Of a DNA stretch of 64,000 nt, positions 1 through 9,140 are shown one piece after another. The notes beneath the pieces were generated by a model that was given only the letters and a program-made list of their open reading frames with translations, did no database searches and had not been told where the DNA came from. Within the stretch, counting starts at the first letter, position 1. The number at the start of each line of letters is the position of its first letter. The DNA is from Gluconobacter roseus NBRC 3990 (lineage in GTDB: Bacteria > Pseudomonadota > Alphaproteobacteria > Acetobacterales > Acetobacteraceae). Location of the stretch: assembly GCF_006538885.1 (NCBI RefSeq), contig NZ_BJLY01000002.1, positions 669,427 to 733,426 of the forward strand, in the 5' to 3' direction. The position numbers were made by a program, and so were the translations under genes.

Positions 1-234
1 GCCACACCGGATTCAATGCGGGGTCGCGTTTCGGCCGTGAACACGCTGTTCATCGGTTCAAGCAACCAGCTTGGCGAATTTGAAAGCGGGATGCTCGGAA
101 CGGCCATCGGCCCAGAAGCGGCTGTCATTGCAGGCGGCGTCGGCACCATCATGGTCGCGGCTGTCTGGGTGCGCCTGTTTCCGCGCCTGTGGGCGCTGGA
201 TCGTCTGGAAGACGTCTTCCCGGAGGAACAGTAA
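1..234 (+). CDS. MFS transporter, C-terminal fragment (MFS_3-like)
   Basis: The reading frame is open from the first base, so the gene begins upstream of the window. The visible 77 or so residues contain RGRVSAVNTLFIGSSNQLGE, a stretch typical of the last third of MFS_3/enterobactin-exporter-like transporters, followed by one hydrophobic segment (IAGGVGTIMVAAVWV) and a short charged cytoplasmic tail ending VFPEEQ. This would be an inner-membrane efflux protein; its substrate cannot be deduced. A strong hairpin terminator follows the stop. The family call rests on the end of the protein only. Confidence 0.75.
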   Translation, partial: ATPDSMRGRVSAVNTLFIGSSNQLGEFESGMLGTAIGPEAAVIAGGVGTIMVAAVWVRLFPRLWALDRLEDVFPEEQ

Positions 235-246
235 GCCCAGAAACGC

Positions 247-272
247 AAAAAGCTCCCGAAAGGGAGCTTTTT
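247..272 (+). terminator. Rho-independent terminator after the MFS gene
   Basis: Perfect stem AAAAAGCTCCC / GGGAGCTTTTT around a GAAA tetraloop, ending in a T run, 12 bases after the MFS stop codon. The A run on the other side could make it bidirectional, serving the tRNA on the opposite strand. Confidence 0.85.
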
Positions 273-303
273 CTGCGGCCAGAACCAACCTTGAAAAGGC
301 CGG

Positions 304-376
304 CTCCCGAAGTAGGACTCGAACCTACGACCCAGCGATTAACAGTCGCTTGCTCTACCAACTGAGCTATTCGGGA
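304..376 (-). tRNA. tRNA-Asn (GTT)
   Basis: On the minus strand the acceptor arms TCCCGAA and TTCGGGA pair, a D-arm AGCTCAGTTGGTAGAGC follows, the anticodon loop reads CTGTTAA with anticodon GTT, and the T-arm contains GGTTCGAGTCC. The discriminator is G. The next three bases are CCG, so the CCA tail is not encoded and must be added by nucleotidyltransferase. Confidence 0.95.
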
Positions 377-487
377 CCGGCGAGGTGGTATGTAGCCAAA
401 TGGCCGGGTCCGGTAAACCCCTAAAGTGCATTTTTTTGAGAGATTTTTTCGTTTCTCTTCAAAGACCTGCGAAAAACCGCCGTTTTT

Positions 488-940
488 TCAGAGCTCTTCC
501 CGCCCCCGTGTCGCAAGCTGATCCACGCGTTCGTTGTTTTCGTCTCCCGAATGACCTTTGACCCAGAGCCATTCGATCTCATGCGCCTTCGCGGCATTAA
601 GGATCCGCTGCCACAGATCCATATTGGCCACGGGATCGCCCGCCGCATTGCGCCATTTCCGCCGCACCCAGCCGGTATGCCAGCGCGTGATGCCGTTACG
701 CAGATATTCGCTGTCCGTATGCAGTGTCACAACGCAGGGGCGTTTGAGGGCTTCCAGCGCTTCGGCCGCAGCCGTCAGTTCCATCCGGTTATTGGTGGTC
801 TCCGGATGGCCGCCCAGCAGTTCTTTCTCCTGACCACGACAGACCAGAAGCGCTCCCCAGCCACCGGGGCCCGGATTGGGCTTGCACCCGCCGTCTGTCC
901 AGATTTCAACCCGAGGCCGCTCCGAAGACGCCTCAGACAT
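488..940 (-). CDS. rnhA: Ribonuclease HI
   Basis: A 150-residue protein of normal RNase HI length. It degrades the RNA strand of RNA-DNA hybrids, such as primers and R-loops, in the cytoplasm. The metal-binding carboxylates are visible: Asp in [14 protein letters not shown] near residue 16, Glu in NNRMELTAA, Asp in [10 protein letters not shown], and the C-terminal Asp in ERVDQLA, with His in [11 protein letters not shown]. Its start overlaps the 3' end of thrB by 8 bases, so it is translated from the ispH-thrB-rnhA transcript. Linkage of rnhA with thrB is common in alphaproteobacteria. Confidence 0.96.
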   Translation of the reverse strand: MSEASSERPRVEIWTDGGCKPNPGPGGWGALLVCRGQEKELLGGHPETTNNRMELTAAAEALEALKRPCVVTLHTDSEYLRNGITRWHTGWVRRKWRNAAGDPVANMDLWQRILNAAKAHEIEWLWVKGHSGDENNERVDQLATRGREEL

Positions 941-1883
941 GTTTCATATCCGCGAAATGACGCAGACGCAGCAGATAGGCCAGCGGATCCTTGCGGGTAA
1001 CCAGCGCATCGGCTGGCGTATTGATCCAGTCATAGAGCCGGGTCAGCAGAAACCGGATCGCAGCGCCCTGGCAGAGCACCGGAAGGGCTGATTTCTCCGC
1101 CTCACAAAGGGGGCGGATGCTTTGGTAACCCTGCAGAACGGCCGCCGCAAAAGACGGCTCAAACGTCTTTTCGTTCCGGAAACACCAGGCATTCAGGCAG
1201 ATCGCCAGATCGTAAGCCAGAAAATCCGTGCAGGCGAAATAGAAGTCGATCAGACCCGAGACCTGACCGTTCTGGAAAAACACATTGTCCGGAAACAGAT
1301 CCGCATGGATCTGCCCGCGCGGAAGTTCATCCACTGCGGGCCAGGCAGCCTCGATTTTCTGAAGAGCTGCCCGAACTTCCGCCGTCAGACCGGGCGCAAG
1401 CGCATCCCCGCTTTCCCCACAGCTGTCGAGAAGCGGTCCCCAGGCCGAGGCAGACAGCGCATTGGGCCGCACCGCCTCATAGCCTTCACCGGCAAGATGC
1501 AGTGTAGCCAGAGCCTTACCGAGTTCCAGACACAGCCCTGCATCGAGCTGGGTCGCGGACACACCCGGAAGAAATGTGGTGATGGCTGCGGGGCGGTCCG
1601 CAAGAATCCGCAACGCTGTCCCGCTCCGGTCCGATACGGGAAGCGGGCAGTTCAGCCCCCGCCCCGCCAGATGCTGCATCAGTCCCAGAAACCACGGGAG
1701 TTCAGCAGCATTCACACGGCGTTCGAACAGCGTGAGAATAAAATCCCCCTCCGTGGTCCGGAGGAGGAAGTTACTGTTTTCGACACCCTCGGCGATGCCA
1801 TGAAACGAGACCAGCGTCCCGATCTCGTAAGTGCCAAGAAACGCTTCGAGCGTCTCGGCCGCCAGTTCCGTATAGACGGCCAT
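933..1883 (-). CDS. thrB: Homoserine kinase (APH-fold type)
   Basis: A 316-residue member of the aminoglycoside-phosphotransferase-like homoserine kinases found in alphaproteobacteria, not the GHMP-type ThrB of E. coli. It phosphorylates homoserine in threonine synthesis. The N-terminus [20 protein letters not shown] matches the family. The phosphotransfer loop is seen as [14 protein letters not shown] (catalytic Asp after H) followed by the metal-binding [15 protein letters not shown]. It lies 6 bases after ispH and overlaps rnhA. In this window homoserine also feeds metX, so two competing branches of homoserine use are encoded here. Confidence 0.94.
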   Translation of the reverse strand: MAVYTELAAETLEAFLGTYEIGTLVSFHGIAEGVENSNFLLRTTEGDFILTLFERRVNAAELPWFLGLMQHLAGRGLNCPLPVSDRSGTALRILADRPAAITTFLPGVSATQLDAGLCLELGKALATLHLAGEGYEAVRPNALSASAWGPLLDSCGESGDALAPGLTAEVRAALQKIEAAWPAVDELPRGQIHADLFPDNVFFQNGQVSGLIDFYFACTDFLAYDLAICLNAWCFRNEKTFEPSFAAAVLQGYQSIRPLCEAEKSALPVLCQGAAIRFLLTRLYDWINTPADALVTRKDPLAYLLRLRHFADMKHV

Positions 1884-1889
1884 GAGAAA

Positions 1890-2900
1890 TCAGTCGTCCT
1901 CGCCAGCCAGCGGACCGGGCAGACGGAAGTTGATGTTCTCTTCCTTGACGATCCGCTCTTCGATCTTGAGCGTGTACTTCTCGGCCAGAGCCGTCACCAT
2001 TTCCTGCACGAGGCTCTCGGGAGCGGACGCACCGGCACTGATGCCCAGCGTCTCCACGCCTTCAAGGACGCTCCAGTCAAGGTTTTCGAGCTTCGGCACC
2101 AGCAGCGCACGACGCGCACCGGAACGCTCGGCCACTTCGCGCAGACGCTGCGAGTTGGACGAGTTCGGCGAACCGATCACGATCACCAGATCGCTCTCGG
2201 GCGCAATCGCTTTCACGGCTTCCTGACGGTTGGTCGTGGCATAGCAGATGTCCTCGCGCTTCGGCCCTTCAATGAGCGGGAAGCGCGAACGCAGGATATC
2301 CACGATCTCGGCCGTATCATCGACCGAAAGCGTGGTCTGCGTGATGAACGCAAGCTTCGTCGGATCTTCCGGCTGGATCGTGCGGGCTTCTTCCGCATCG
2401 TTGATGAGCGTAACGGCGCCCGGCGGAAGCTGCCCCATCGTGCCCACGACTTCCGGATGGCCGGCATGGCCGATCATCAGGATGTGACGCTGGTCCGGAC
2501 CGCCGCCTGCGAAGTGACGCTCTGCCTCACGATGCACCTTCGAGACCAGCGGGCAGGTCGCATCCAGATAAAGCAGGTTGCGGCGCTGGGCTTCTGCCGG
2601 AACAGCCTTGGGAACGCCATGGGCCGAGAAAACGACATGTCCGTCTTCCGGAACTTCGTCCAGTTCCTCGACGAAAATGGCGCCCTTGGCTTCCAGTCCT
2701 TCCACGACAGTCCGGTTATGGACGATCTCGTGGCGGACATAGACCGGAGCGCCATAACGGCGGAGGGCTTCTTCCACGACACGGATGGCACGGTCCACAC
2801 CGGCACAGAATCCACGCGGACCGGCGAGCAGGACGCGAAGGGTTTTAGGGGCTTCCACACCGTCGGTGCGGGAAGGAGCGAAAGTCGTCTGTTCTGACAT
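1890..2900 (-). CDS. ispH: 4-hydroxy-3-methylbut-2-enyl diphosphate reductase
   Basis: A 336-residue IspH/LytB, the last enzyme of the MEP isoprenoid pathway, which reduces HMBPP to IPP and DMAPP with a [4Fe-4S] cluster. Three cluster cysteines are visible: [25 protein letters not shown] and [23 protein letters not shown] and VFSAHGVP are family signatures. An in-frame ORF runs upstream to 3653, but I start at the ATG at 2900 because it follows GGGGAA and lies where the family begins; the extension is only the antisense of the lipoprotein gene. First gene of ispH-thrB-rnhA. Confidence 0.97.
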   Translation of the reverse strand: MSEQTTFAPSRTDGVEAPKTLRVLLAGPRGFCAGVDRAIRVVEEALRRYGAPVYVRHEIVHNRTVVEGLEAKGAIFVEELDEVPEDGHVVFSAHGVPKAVPAEAQRRNLLYLDATCPLVSKVHREAERHFAGGGPDQRHILMIGHAGHPEVVGTMGQLPPGAVTLINDAEEARTIQPEDPTKLAFITQTTLSVDDTAEIVDILRSRFPLIEGPKREDICYATTNRQEAVKAIAPESDLVIVIGSPNSSNSQRLREVAERSGARRALLVPKLENLDWSVLEGVETLGISAGASAPESLVQEMVTALAEKYTLKIEERIVKEENINFRLPGPLAGEDD

Positions 2901-3002
2901 GGTGTTCCCCAAGCGGGCGGAGTTCGATATGTAGGACCAGTATCGACCGGATTGCCTCTCGTCGCAACGTCCGGGCCGCTTTGTTGGGAGTTTCTTCAGC
3001 TG

Positions 3003-3596
3003 ATGCCAGCCATCCGGCGCTTCGCCTCGCCCCTGTTTGCTCCGGCTTTTGCCCTCGTGGCGCTTTCGAGTCTGGCCGGCTGCGACGAATCCAATCCCAG
3101 CGTCTTCGCGCCCGCCTGCCCGGCCCTCGATATTCCGGGACCGGCAGCGGACCAGTTCGTCTATGACGGAAAGAGCGCCGATATCGGCAGTCTGGTCGGC
3201 CACGCCCAGATCACATCTCTCGCAGGCGACTGCGAACGCGGCCCTGACGGCCCGCACGATCATCAGACCGTCCGCACCCGCCTGAGCCTCGCCATGACGC
3301 TGACGCGCGGTCCGGCCGCCACCAGCAACACGATGGATGTGCCTTACTTCATTGTCATCATGCGTGACGGCAAGATCGTGGACAAAAAAGTCTTCACCGA
3401 CAGCTTCCGCTTCCCGGCCAATGTCAGCACCCAGAGCGTACGCACGAATCTGCGCCTGATCGATCTGCCGGCGACAGAGAACATGGCGCAGGAAAATCCC
3501 TACACGCTGGAAATCGGTTACCAGCTGACGCATGGCGAACTGGGATATAACCGCGAACATCTCGTTCCGGTCACTTTCCATTCCCACACCCAGTAA
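3003..3596 (+). CDS. Predicted lipoprotein, unknown function
   Basis: About 197 residues starting [12 protein letters not shown], with a hydrophobic signal and a lipobox LSSLAGC, so the mature protein should begin at Cys and be anchored in a membrane. The rest is soluble and contains two beta-rich stretches ([19 protein letters not shown] and [18 protein letters not shown]). I do not recognise a named family. An upstream ATG at 2952 exists, but the signal peptide argues for the ATG at 3003. It diverges from ispH, with about 100 bases between them for both promoters. Confidence 0.75.
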   Translation: MPAIRRFASPLFAPAFALVALSSLAGCDESNPSVFAPACPALDIPGPAADQFVYDGKSADIGSLVGHAQITSLAGDCERGPDGPHDHQTVRTRLSLAMTLTRGPAATSNTMDVPYFIVIMRDGKIVDKKVFTDSFRFPANVSTQSVRTNLRLIDLPATENMAQENPYTLEIGYQLTHGELGYNREHLVPVTFHSHTQ

Positions 3597-3734
3597 CCGA
3601 CAGAGCGTCCGCCAAGGCGCTCCTTCAGATAATGGCGGCAGTCCGTTCAACACTCACGACTGCCGCATGCAAGATCCGACATACAGGCAGGATTTTCATG
3701 TCCTGCTTCTGACATCATTCCGGAACTGAAACAC

Positions 3735-5618
3735 ATGGACAGTCGCGAACTGACCCTCCGCGGGATTATTCTCGGAGCCCTCATCACGGTCGTGTTTACG
3801 GCAGCAAACGTCTATCTGGGCCTGAAAATCGGCCTGACATTCGGTTCATCCATTCCAGCCACGATCATTTCGATGGCTGTCCTGCGCCTGATGGGCGGTG
3901 GCACAATGCTGGAAAACAACATGGTCCAGACGCAGGCCTCGGCCGCCGGCACCCTGTCCTGTGTGTTCGCGGCGTTCCCTGCCCTTATCATGGTCGGATA
4001 CTGGCACGAGTTTCCGTATGTCGTAACGCTCCTGCTCACCATGGCCGGCGGCATGACCGGCGTTGTCTTCACCATTCCACTGCGCCGTGCCCTCGTCAGC
4101 AACTCCGACCTGCCTTATCCCGAGGGTACAGCCTGCGCGGAAATCCTGCGCGCCTCCTCACCCGAAGGCGACGCACAGAGCCTGAAATCCCTGACGCTCG
4201 GCACTCTCGTCTCTGGCGCAATCGCGTTTGCCACTTCGGGGCTACGTCTTCTGTCAGACGGATTTTCCGCCGCCACCGTCGTCGGATCATCCGCTTTCCG
4301 CCTGAGCGGCAGTTTCTCCCTCGCCCTGCTGGGAACCGGATATCTGGTCGGCATTGGCGGAGGCATTGCGATGCTGCTTGGCGTGTTGCTGGCCTGGGGC
4401 GTGATGGTGCCCGTTCTGGGTCATGTGGCCCCGACTGCCAACCCGCTGGCTGACGCGACCGGACTCTGGCTGCACAAGGTCCGTTTCATCGGCGCAGGCG
4501 CCATTGCCGTCTCGGCAATCTGGACCCTGCTGGCGCTCGCTAAACCGGTGGCACAGGGTCTGAAGGAAGCCCTCTCGATCACCCATCAAGCCACCGGAGA
4601 TGACAGCGACCGCGATCTGACACCCCGTACGCTGATCAGCCTGTGCGCAGGCATCGCCGTGCTGCTGGCAGGATTGTTCACCTACTTCCTGTGGCCCGTC
4701 ATGTCCCATGGTGGCGCTCTGTTCACCCTCGTCATTCTGGGCCTGATCGCCTGTTTCGGACTCGGCTTTCTGGTCGCAAGCGCCTGCGGTTACATGGCCG
4801 GGATCATCGGTTCGTCCTCCTCGCCCATCTCCGGCGTCGGGATCATCGCCATCATCGCGATTTCGGTAGCTCTATGGGGGCTGGAAAGCGGTGGACTGCT
4901 CACAGTCGAACAGCGCCCGATTGCCATCGCTTTCGGTCTCTTCGTCCTCTCCGCCATCACGGCCTCCGCAGCCGTATCCAATGACAACCTCCAGGACCTC
5001 AAGACCGGCCAGCTTGTCGGCGCAGCTCCCTGGAAGCAGGAAGTCGCCCTGCTGATCGGCTGTGCCGTCGGCGCAGTCGTGGTCCCCTGGGTGCTTCAGG
5101 TCCTGTATCAGGCTTACGGCTTCGTAGGAGCAGTACCTCGCGCGGATATGGATCCCACACGGGCACTCGCAGCTCCCCAGCCCGCCCTGATGGCCGCCAT
5201 TGCCACCGGCATCCTGACCCATCAACTCGACTGGCTGATGCTGGAAATCGGGGCCGCCATCGGCGTGGTTCTGGTCGTACTGGATATCGTACTGCGCCGC
5301 CGCAATCTGGCGCTTCCGCCACTGGCCGTCGGCATGGGCATCTACCTTCCGGCAGATGTCTCGGTCACGATCGGAATTGGTGCAGGGCTCGGATGGCTGC
5401 TGCGTAGCTTCCCCAAAGAGCAGGGAACGATGATCGCCTCAGGCTTCATTGTCGGAGAAAGCCTGATCGGCGTGGCGCTGGCAGCAATGGCCGGTGCCAC
5501 GGGAAGCGCCGATACCCTGGCCCTTCCCATACCGACCCTGCTGAATGCAGGGCTCGGCTGGGCTGTCTTCTGTGGCGTCCTGCTCTGGTTCGGACGTCAG
5601 GTCAGACAGTCACAGTAA
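3735..5618 (+). CDS. OPT family oligopeptide transporter
   Basis: A 627-residue polytopic inner-membrane protein with at least a dozen hydrophobic segments. The start TLRGIILGALITVVFTAANV, YLGLKIGLTFGSSIPA and VSNSDLPYPEGTACAEIL are signatures of the bacterial OPT superfamily, whose members carry peptides or metal-chelator complexes. The substrate here cannot be told. It stands as a single gene with no peptide-processing partner next to it. The next gene converges on it after 18 bases. Confidence 0.9.
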   Translation: MDSRELTLRGIILGALITVVFTAANVYLGLKIGLTFGSSIPATIISMAVLRLMGGGTMLENNMVQTQASAAGTLSCVFAAFPALIMVGYWHEFPYVVTLLLTMAGGMTGVVFTIPLRRALVSNSDLPYPEGTACAEILRASSPEGDAQSLKSLTLGTLVSGAIAFATSGLRLLSDGFSAATVVGSSAFRLSGSFSLALLGTGYLVGIGGGIAMLLGVLLAWGVMVPVLGHVAPTANPLADATGLWLHKVRFIGAGAIAVSAIWTLLALAKPVAQGLKEALSITHQATGDDSDRDLTPRTLISLCAGIAVLLAGLFTYFLWPVMSHGGALFTLVILGLIACFGLGFLVASACGYMAGIIGSSSSPISGVGIIAIIAISVALWGLESGGLLTVEQRPIAIAFGLFVLSAITASAAVSNDNLQDLKTGQLVGAAPWKQEVALLIGCAVGAVVVPWVLQVLYQAYGFVGAVPRADMDPTRALAAPQPALMAAIATGILTHQLDWLMLEIGAAIGVVLVVLDIVLRRRNLALPPLAVGMGIYLPADVSVTIGIGAGLGWLLRSFPKEQGTMIASGFIVGESLIGVALAAMAGATGSADTLALPIPTLLNAGLGWAVFCGVLLWFGRQVRQSQ

Positions 5619-5636
5619 CAAAGTGAAGGCCTGTAA

Positions 5637-6194
5637 TCAGGCCTTCACCCACCACTGCACGGGCTCCTGCTCGGCCACATCCACATCATCTGCCACAACA
5701 GTTTCCTGGACAGGTTCCTTGCGAGGGCGTCCAACCGGACGCGGCGCACGGCGCGCAGCTTCGGCAGCCTGCTCACGGGCCTGATGGAGACAGGCCTTCA
5801 GGGTCTGGATTGCGTCCTGGTTTTCGCGCAGCTCGCGGTTCAGTTCGCTAATCTGGATCTTCGCATGAGCTTCGCGGGTTTCAAACGCCTTGAGCTGGGA
5901 CCGGACTTCCGTCAGGCTCCGCTCGGCCTCTTCCCAGCGACGCTGCTCGCGCTTGACCGACTGGCGCAGACGCTCGATTTCTTCCTGATCTTCCTGGCTG
6001 GGATTACGGGCAGCAATACCCCGGCCTCCCTGATGTTCGACAACGACCTGTCCATCACGGACAAAGCGACGGCGACGCTCCGGTGTGGAGGTCACGGGCC
6101 GTGGCTTGGAGGAACGGGAGGAAGCCCCCGCTCCAAGACGGGCCAGAGCCTGTCGCAGCTTGTCTTCTTCGTTAACCTGATGCTCGTCCTGCAT
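5637..6194 (-). CDS. Coiled-coil protein of unknown function
   Basis: About 185 residues from MQDEHQVNEEDKL. An Arg/Ser/Pro-rich N-terminal third (RSSKPRPVTSTPERRRR) is followed by a long heptad-like Glu/Arg/Leu region from about residue 65 to 145, and a basic tail with RPVGRPRKEP, an AT-hook-like GRP motif. It may bind DNA or act as a scaffold; this is inference only. The frame extends upstream to 6287, but the ATG at 6194 has GAAG before it. It converges on the OPT gene. Confidence 0.65.
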   Translation of the reverse strand: MQDEHQVNEEDKLRQALARLGAGASSRSSKPRPVTSTPERRRRFVRDGQVVVEHQGGRGIAARNPSQEDQEEIERLRQSVKREQRRWEEAERSLTEVRSQLKAFETREAHAKIQISELNRELRENQDAIQTLKACLHQAREQAAEAARRAPRPVGRPRKEPVQETVVADDVDVAEQEPVQWWVKA

Positions 6195-6391
6195 TCTGTA
6201 TTCTTCAACCAATATGATATTTATAGATTTCTCCCCTGCCGGACAGGCCTGCCAAAAGGCAGAAAAGCTGACCGGGCCTTGGCCCACTCAGCAACGACAT
6301 GTCCTGACAAGGATATGAAAAGTCGACTCGTCTGGAGGAACTCCAGCGTTCTGACGCGAGCTTCCTAGCACTTCAGGCGCATTCTGTCATC

Positions 6392-6418
6392 AAAACAATA
6401 AGCGGATGCTTATGTTTT
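6392..6418. terminator. Hairpin terminator overlapping a stop codon
   Basis: AAAACAATAAGC and GCTTATGTTTT form a stem with one bulged base and a GGAT loop. On the minus strand it overlaps the stop of the adenosyltransferase gene and ends in a T run. Confidence 0.6.
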
Positions 6419-6982
6419 CTTCTGATGCCAGCGTCCCGGAGACCAGAGAATATCCGTTTCACCATCATTATTGGCGTGACGGGCAAGAACAAAGAAGTAA
6501 TCGGACAGTCTGTTCAGAAAGCGCAGGGCCTCTGACGGGGCATGTTCCAGCACGGCCACCCGACGTTCCGCCCGGCGCGCAACTGTCCTGACGAGATGGG
6601 CATGGGCCGCCACAAAGCTTCCGCCCGGCAGAACGAAGCTTTTCAGCGCCTGCTGGTGCTGGCGCATGTCTTCCAGCCTCACCTCAAGCCATGTGCTGGC
6701 TTCCGCGGTCAGGCTGGGAGAGCGTTCAGGATCGGGAAGACACAGATCCGCTCCAAGATCGAAGAGGCAGGACTGGATCTGCCGAACTTCATTAACAAGA
6801 CCTGATGTCCGGGCGTCCTGCGCCATGTAACAGCACAGAATACCCAGCTGGGCATTGAGCTCATCGACAGTCCCCATGGCTTCAATACGGGGCGAGGACT
6901 TGGACACACGTGTCCCGTCCCCCAGCGACGTCTGTCCGCTATCCCCCCCACGGGTTACGATCCTGTCGATCCGGATGCTCAT
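6410..6982 (-). CDS. Cob(I)alamin adenosyltransferase, PduO type
   Basis: A 190-residue PduO/EutT-class ATP:corrinoid adenosyltransferase that makes adenosylcobalamin from cob(I)alamin and ATP. The ATP-binding N-terminus TRGGDSGQTSLGDGTRV, the following KSSPRIEAMGTVDELNAQLG, and the C-terminal RRAERRV plus LNRLSDYFFVLARHAN are hallmark stretches. It is a stand-alone gene in this window; no other cobalamin genes are visible. Its stop lies within a hairpin terminator. Which of the PduO or CobO symbols a database uses is uncertain, so none is given. Confidence 0.92.
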   Translation of the reverse strand: MSIRIDRIVTRGGDSGQTSLGDGTRVSKSSPRIEAMGTVDELNAQLGILCCYMAQDARTSGLVNEVRQIQSCLFDLGADLCLPDPERSPSLTAEASTWLEVRLEDMRQHQQALKSFVLPGGSFVAAHAHLVRTVARRAERRVAVLEHAPSEALRFLNRLSDYFFVLARHANNDGETDILWSPGRWHQKKT

Positions 6983-7009
6983 GCCTGTTCCGTCTTCCTT
7001 ACGTTATGC

Positions 7010-7600
7010 TCAGCGGCTTCTCTTATGCTTTGCGTGATGACGGATCGTATGATCCCCCATCAGGTCATGCGCACGGGAGGTATGATCGGTCAGCAGCTTG
7101 TCCGTATCCGAAGCCAGCGTCTTGATATCGGGCGTGCCACCGGAGGCCTTGGCCGTCGTGATGGCCTTGTCCAGATCCGCGGTACGGACGCTCACGACAT
7201 CCCGCAGGAACATGCGGTCATATGCTGCACCATACAGATGGGAGAACGAATCGACATGCTCCTGATCGGCTGCATCGATCTTAGCCGCAACCGTCAGGTT
7301 GGCGTCCGAAGCGATCTTGGCAACAGCCTTCTGGTTCGTCGTGTGGTCGCCCTGAACCGTCGTCGCGAATGCCTTGATGACGTCGCTGTTGCTGTGGGTG
7401 GCTGCAAGCGTTGCGATGGCGATCTGCGTCTGATCCATTTCATCGACCTGCTGGATGAATGCCGCATCCGCCGTGGTCAGCTTGTAGGTGGAGGCAACAC
7501 TCGGCAGAGCCGGAGCCGGCGGCGCATCGGGAGCATTACAGGCGGCCAGACCGGCGAGAAGACCGGCGGACAGGCACAGGCGGACATATGAAACGGTCAT
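7010..7600 (-). CDS. DUF4142 domain lipoprotein
   Basis: A 196-residue exported protein. It starts at the ATG at 7600 with signal MTVSYVRLCLSAGLLAGLAAC; LAAC is a lipobox. The mature part is helical, with TTADAAFIQQVDEMDQTQIA and a D-H-T-T-N motif followed by a C-terminal ferritin-like helix pair, the pattern of DUF4142 (PF13628). The tail is basic and His-rich (HHAKHKRSR). Family members are periplasmic, often stress-related and of unknown biochemistry. It lies just upstream of the adenosyltransferase on the same strand, and cotranscription is possible. Confidence 0.8.
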   Translation of the reverse strand: MTVSYVRLCLSAGLLAGLAACNAPDAPPAPALPSVASTYKLTTADAAFIQQVDEMDQTQIAIATLAATHSNSDVIKAFATTVQGDHTTNQKAVAKIASDANLTVAAKIDAADQEHVDSFSHLYGAAYDRMFLRDVVSVRTADLDKAITTAKASGGTPDIKTLASDTDKLLTDHTSRAHDLMGDHTIRHHAKHKRSR

Positions 7601-7716
7601 TGAAGCTTCCTTTTTCAAACGCGCCTCTCCTGCGAAGGACAGGCCGCGACAGACTGACATTCCACTCATGACAGTCTCTCATTCGCTGTTCAGACAACAC
7701 ATGATACATTCACGGC

Positions 7717-8142
7717 ATGTCCGCAAATCCTGTCCGCGCCAGTCTGCCCGATCTGCTCCGGGGAAGTTTCATATTTGCCGCCCTGTCTGCTGCATCCGGG
7801 GTCATGCTGGGCGCACTTTCTGCACATCTGCCGGACCGGCTTTTTGCCGCCCCAGGCGGACGGGCCATGCTGCATTCCGCAGTTGAAATCCAGATGTGGC
7901 ATGCACTGGGTCTGTGCGTGCTGTCCCTGAACGCTGCCCGTCTGTCGCCGAAACTGATCCGCCTGGCCTGTCTGTGCATGGCGGTCGGCATGGTTCTGTT
8001 CTGCGTACCGGTTACGCTGCTCGCCCTGTTCAATCTGAAGCTGGGGCCAATGTCGATTGGGCGAATTGCGCCTTATGGCGGCACGATGCTCATGATCGCC
8101 TGGTGTCTTGCCGCAGCATCCGCACTGCGTCGTCCGTTCTAG
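7717..8142 (+). CDS. DUF423 family membrane protein
   Basis: A 141-residue protein with four hydrophobic segments. The pattern (GVMLGALSAHLPD near the start, a WHALGLCVLSL segment, VLFCVPVTLLAL, then GRIAPYGGTMLMIAW) matches the DUF423 family of small inner-membrane proteins, whose role is unknown. It faces away from the DUF4142 gene and converges with the next small membrane protein. Confidence 0.85.
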   Translation: MSANPVRASLPDLLRGSFIFAALSAASGVMLGALSAHLPDRLFAAPGGRAMLHSAVEIQMWHALGLCVLSLNAARLSPKLIRLACLCMAVGMVLFCVPVTLLALFNLKLGPMSIGRIAPYGGTMLMIAWCLAAASALRRPF

Positions 8143-8155
8143 AACTGAACGGCGA

Positions 8156-8518
8156 TCAACTCCGGCTTTTCCTGATTCGCTGAAAAACCAGCAGTCCGAT
8201 GGACTGGACGGCAAGAGCCGTAAGAAAACAGACAATCATGATCCCGGTCAGGATCAACTGTTCGCGCCCGAGACCGGATTCAATATGAAACAGACTGTAC
8301 AGTTCCTGCCAGGCGGACGTTCCCGCCACATGCTGCGCAAGTTTGATCGCAGGCTGCCAGAAACGAAACACTGAAGCGAAAGCCAGCGTGAGCCCCACGA
8401 GGATGACAGTCCGGATCAAGGTTTCCGTGACACTGACTTCACGTGACGGCGCGGCTTGCTGACGTGCTGCTGGCTTTTTCAAACGCATGACCTTTCGTAG
8501 GATTTGGGCTTTAATCAT
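8156..8518 (-). CDS. Small membrane protein, unknown function
   Basis: About 120 residues with a basic N-terminus and two membrane segments, LIRTVILVGLTLAFASVF and LILTGIMIVCFLTALAVQ. The start could be the ATG at 8518 (AGGA four bases upstream) or the ATG at 8488, which gives MRLKKPAARQQ. Not recognised as a named family. Confidence 0.6.
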   Translation of the reverse strand: MIKAQILRKVMRLKKPAARQQAAPSREVSVTETLIRTVILVGLTLAFASVFRFWQPAIKLAQHVAGTSAWQELYSLFHIESGLGREQLILTGIMIVCFLTALAVQSIGLLVFQRIRKSRS

Positions 8519-8562
8519 CTGTTCCTGTCATTCTGCGTTATGGCATGCAGAAGACAACATCA

Positions 8563-9099
8563 ATGAAAGCCTTTTTCATGCGCCGTTCCTTTCTTGCCGC
8601 TGCCGGCCTCGGTCTGGCGCTCACCGCAACCCTTCCGGCACAGGCCGCATCCACCATGCCAGCAGTCCCTGCACCCCAGCTGAGTGAAACATCAGCCCCT
8701 CCTGTCGCCACGCCCTATCCGGACACGGCGGTGGCTCATGATCAGGTGGCGCAGGCCTTTGCACTGGCGCAGAAAACGCACCGCAAGGTCCTGCTCGATT
8801 TCGGTGGCAACTGGTGCCCGGACTGCAAGATGCTCAGCGGCATCTTTGCCCTGCCTGATGCCGCACGCTGGCTGGACAGCCAGTTCGTCGTGGTCCCGGT
8901 TAACGTGGGACGCATCAACACCAACCTTGATCTCGCCGAACGCTATGGCGTGACGATCAAGGCCGTGCCGACCGTCATCATCGTAACACCGGACGGCCAT
9001 GCCCTGAACGGCGACGGCTCTACGGCGCTAGGCAATGCCCGCAGCATGTCTCCGCAGGCCGTTCTGGACCTCATCTCAGGCTGGAACAAACGCGGATAA
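8563..9099 (+). CDS. Exported thioredoxin-like protein
   Basis: About 178 residues with a clear signal peptide (RRSFLAAAGLGLALTATLPA then QAA). The thioredoxin fold shows VLLDFGGNWCPDCKMLSG with a WCPDC redox centre and a cis-Pro loop KAVPTVIIV. This resembles DUF953/thioredoxin-7-like periplasmic proteins that reduce or exchange disulfides. An upstream in-frame ATG at 8545 is possible; neither start has a strong ribosome binding site. It is followed by a hairpin shared with the convergent peptidase gene. Confidence 0.85.
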   Translation: MKAFFMRRSFLAAAGLGLALTATLPAQAASTMPAVPAPQLSETSAPPVATPYPDTAVAHDQVAQAFALAQKTHRKVLLDFGGNWCPDCKMLSGIFALPDAARWLDSQFVVVPVNVGRINTNLDLAERYGVTIKAVPTVIIVTPDGHALNGDGSTALGNARSMSPQAVLDLISGWNKRG

Positions 9100-9105
9100 G
9101 CCCTT

Positions 9106-9131
9106 GAGGCTCCGGCTTTTTCCGGAGCCTC
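9106..9131. terminator. GC-rich hairpin between convergent genes
   Basis: Perfect 10-base stem GAGGCTCCGG / CCGGAGCCTC with a short T-containing loop, placed between the convergent thioredoxin-like and M3 peptidase genes. There is no T tract after the stem, so termination strength is uncertain. Confidence 0.6.
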
Positions 9132-9140
9132 ACTCCAAAC

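Noticed and set aside
1122..2897. A 591-codon rightward ORF opposite thrB and ispH
   Set aside because: It lies entirely antisense to two well-supported enzymes, is Arg/His-rich with no domain, and is a by-product of high-GC codon bias.
2901..3653. N-terminal extension of the ispH ORF
   Set aside because: The extension is antisense to the lipoprotein gene and absent from the IspH family; the ATG at 2900 has a good ribosome binding site.
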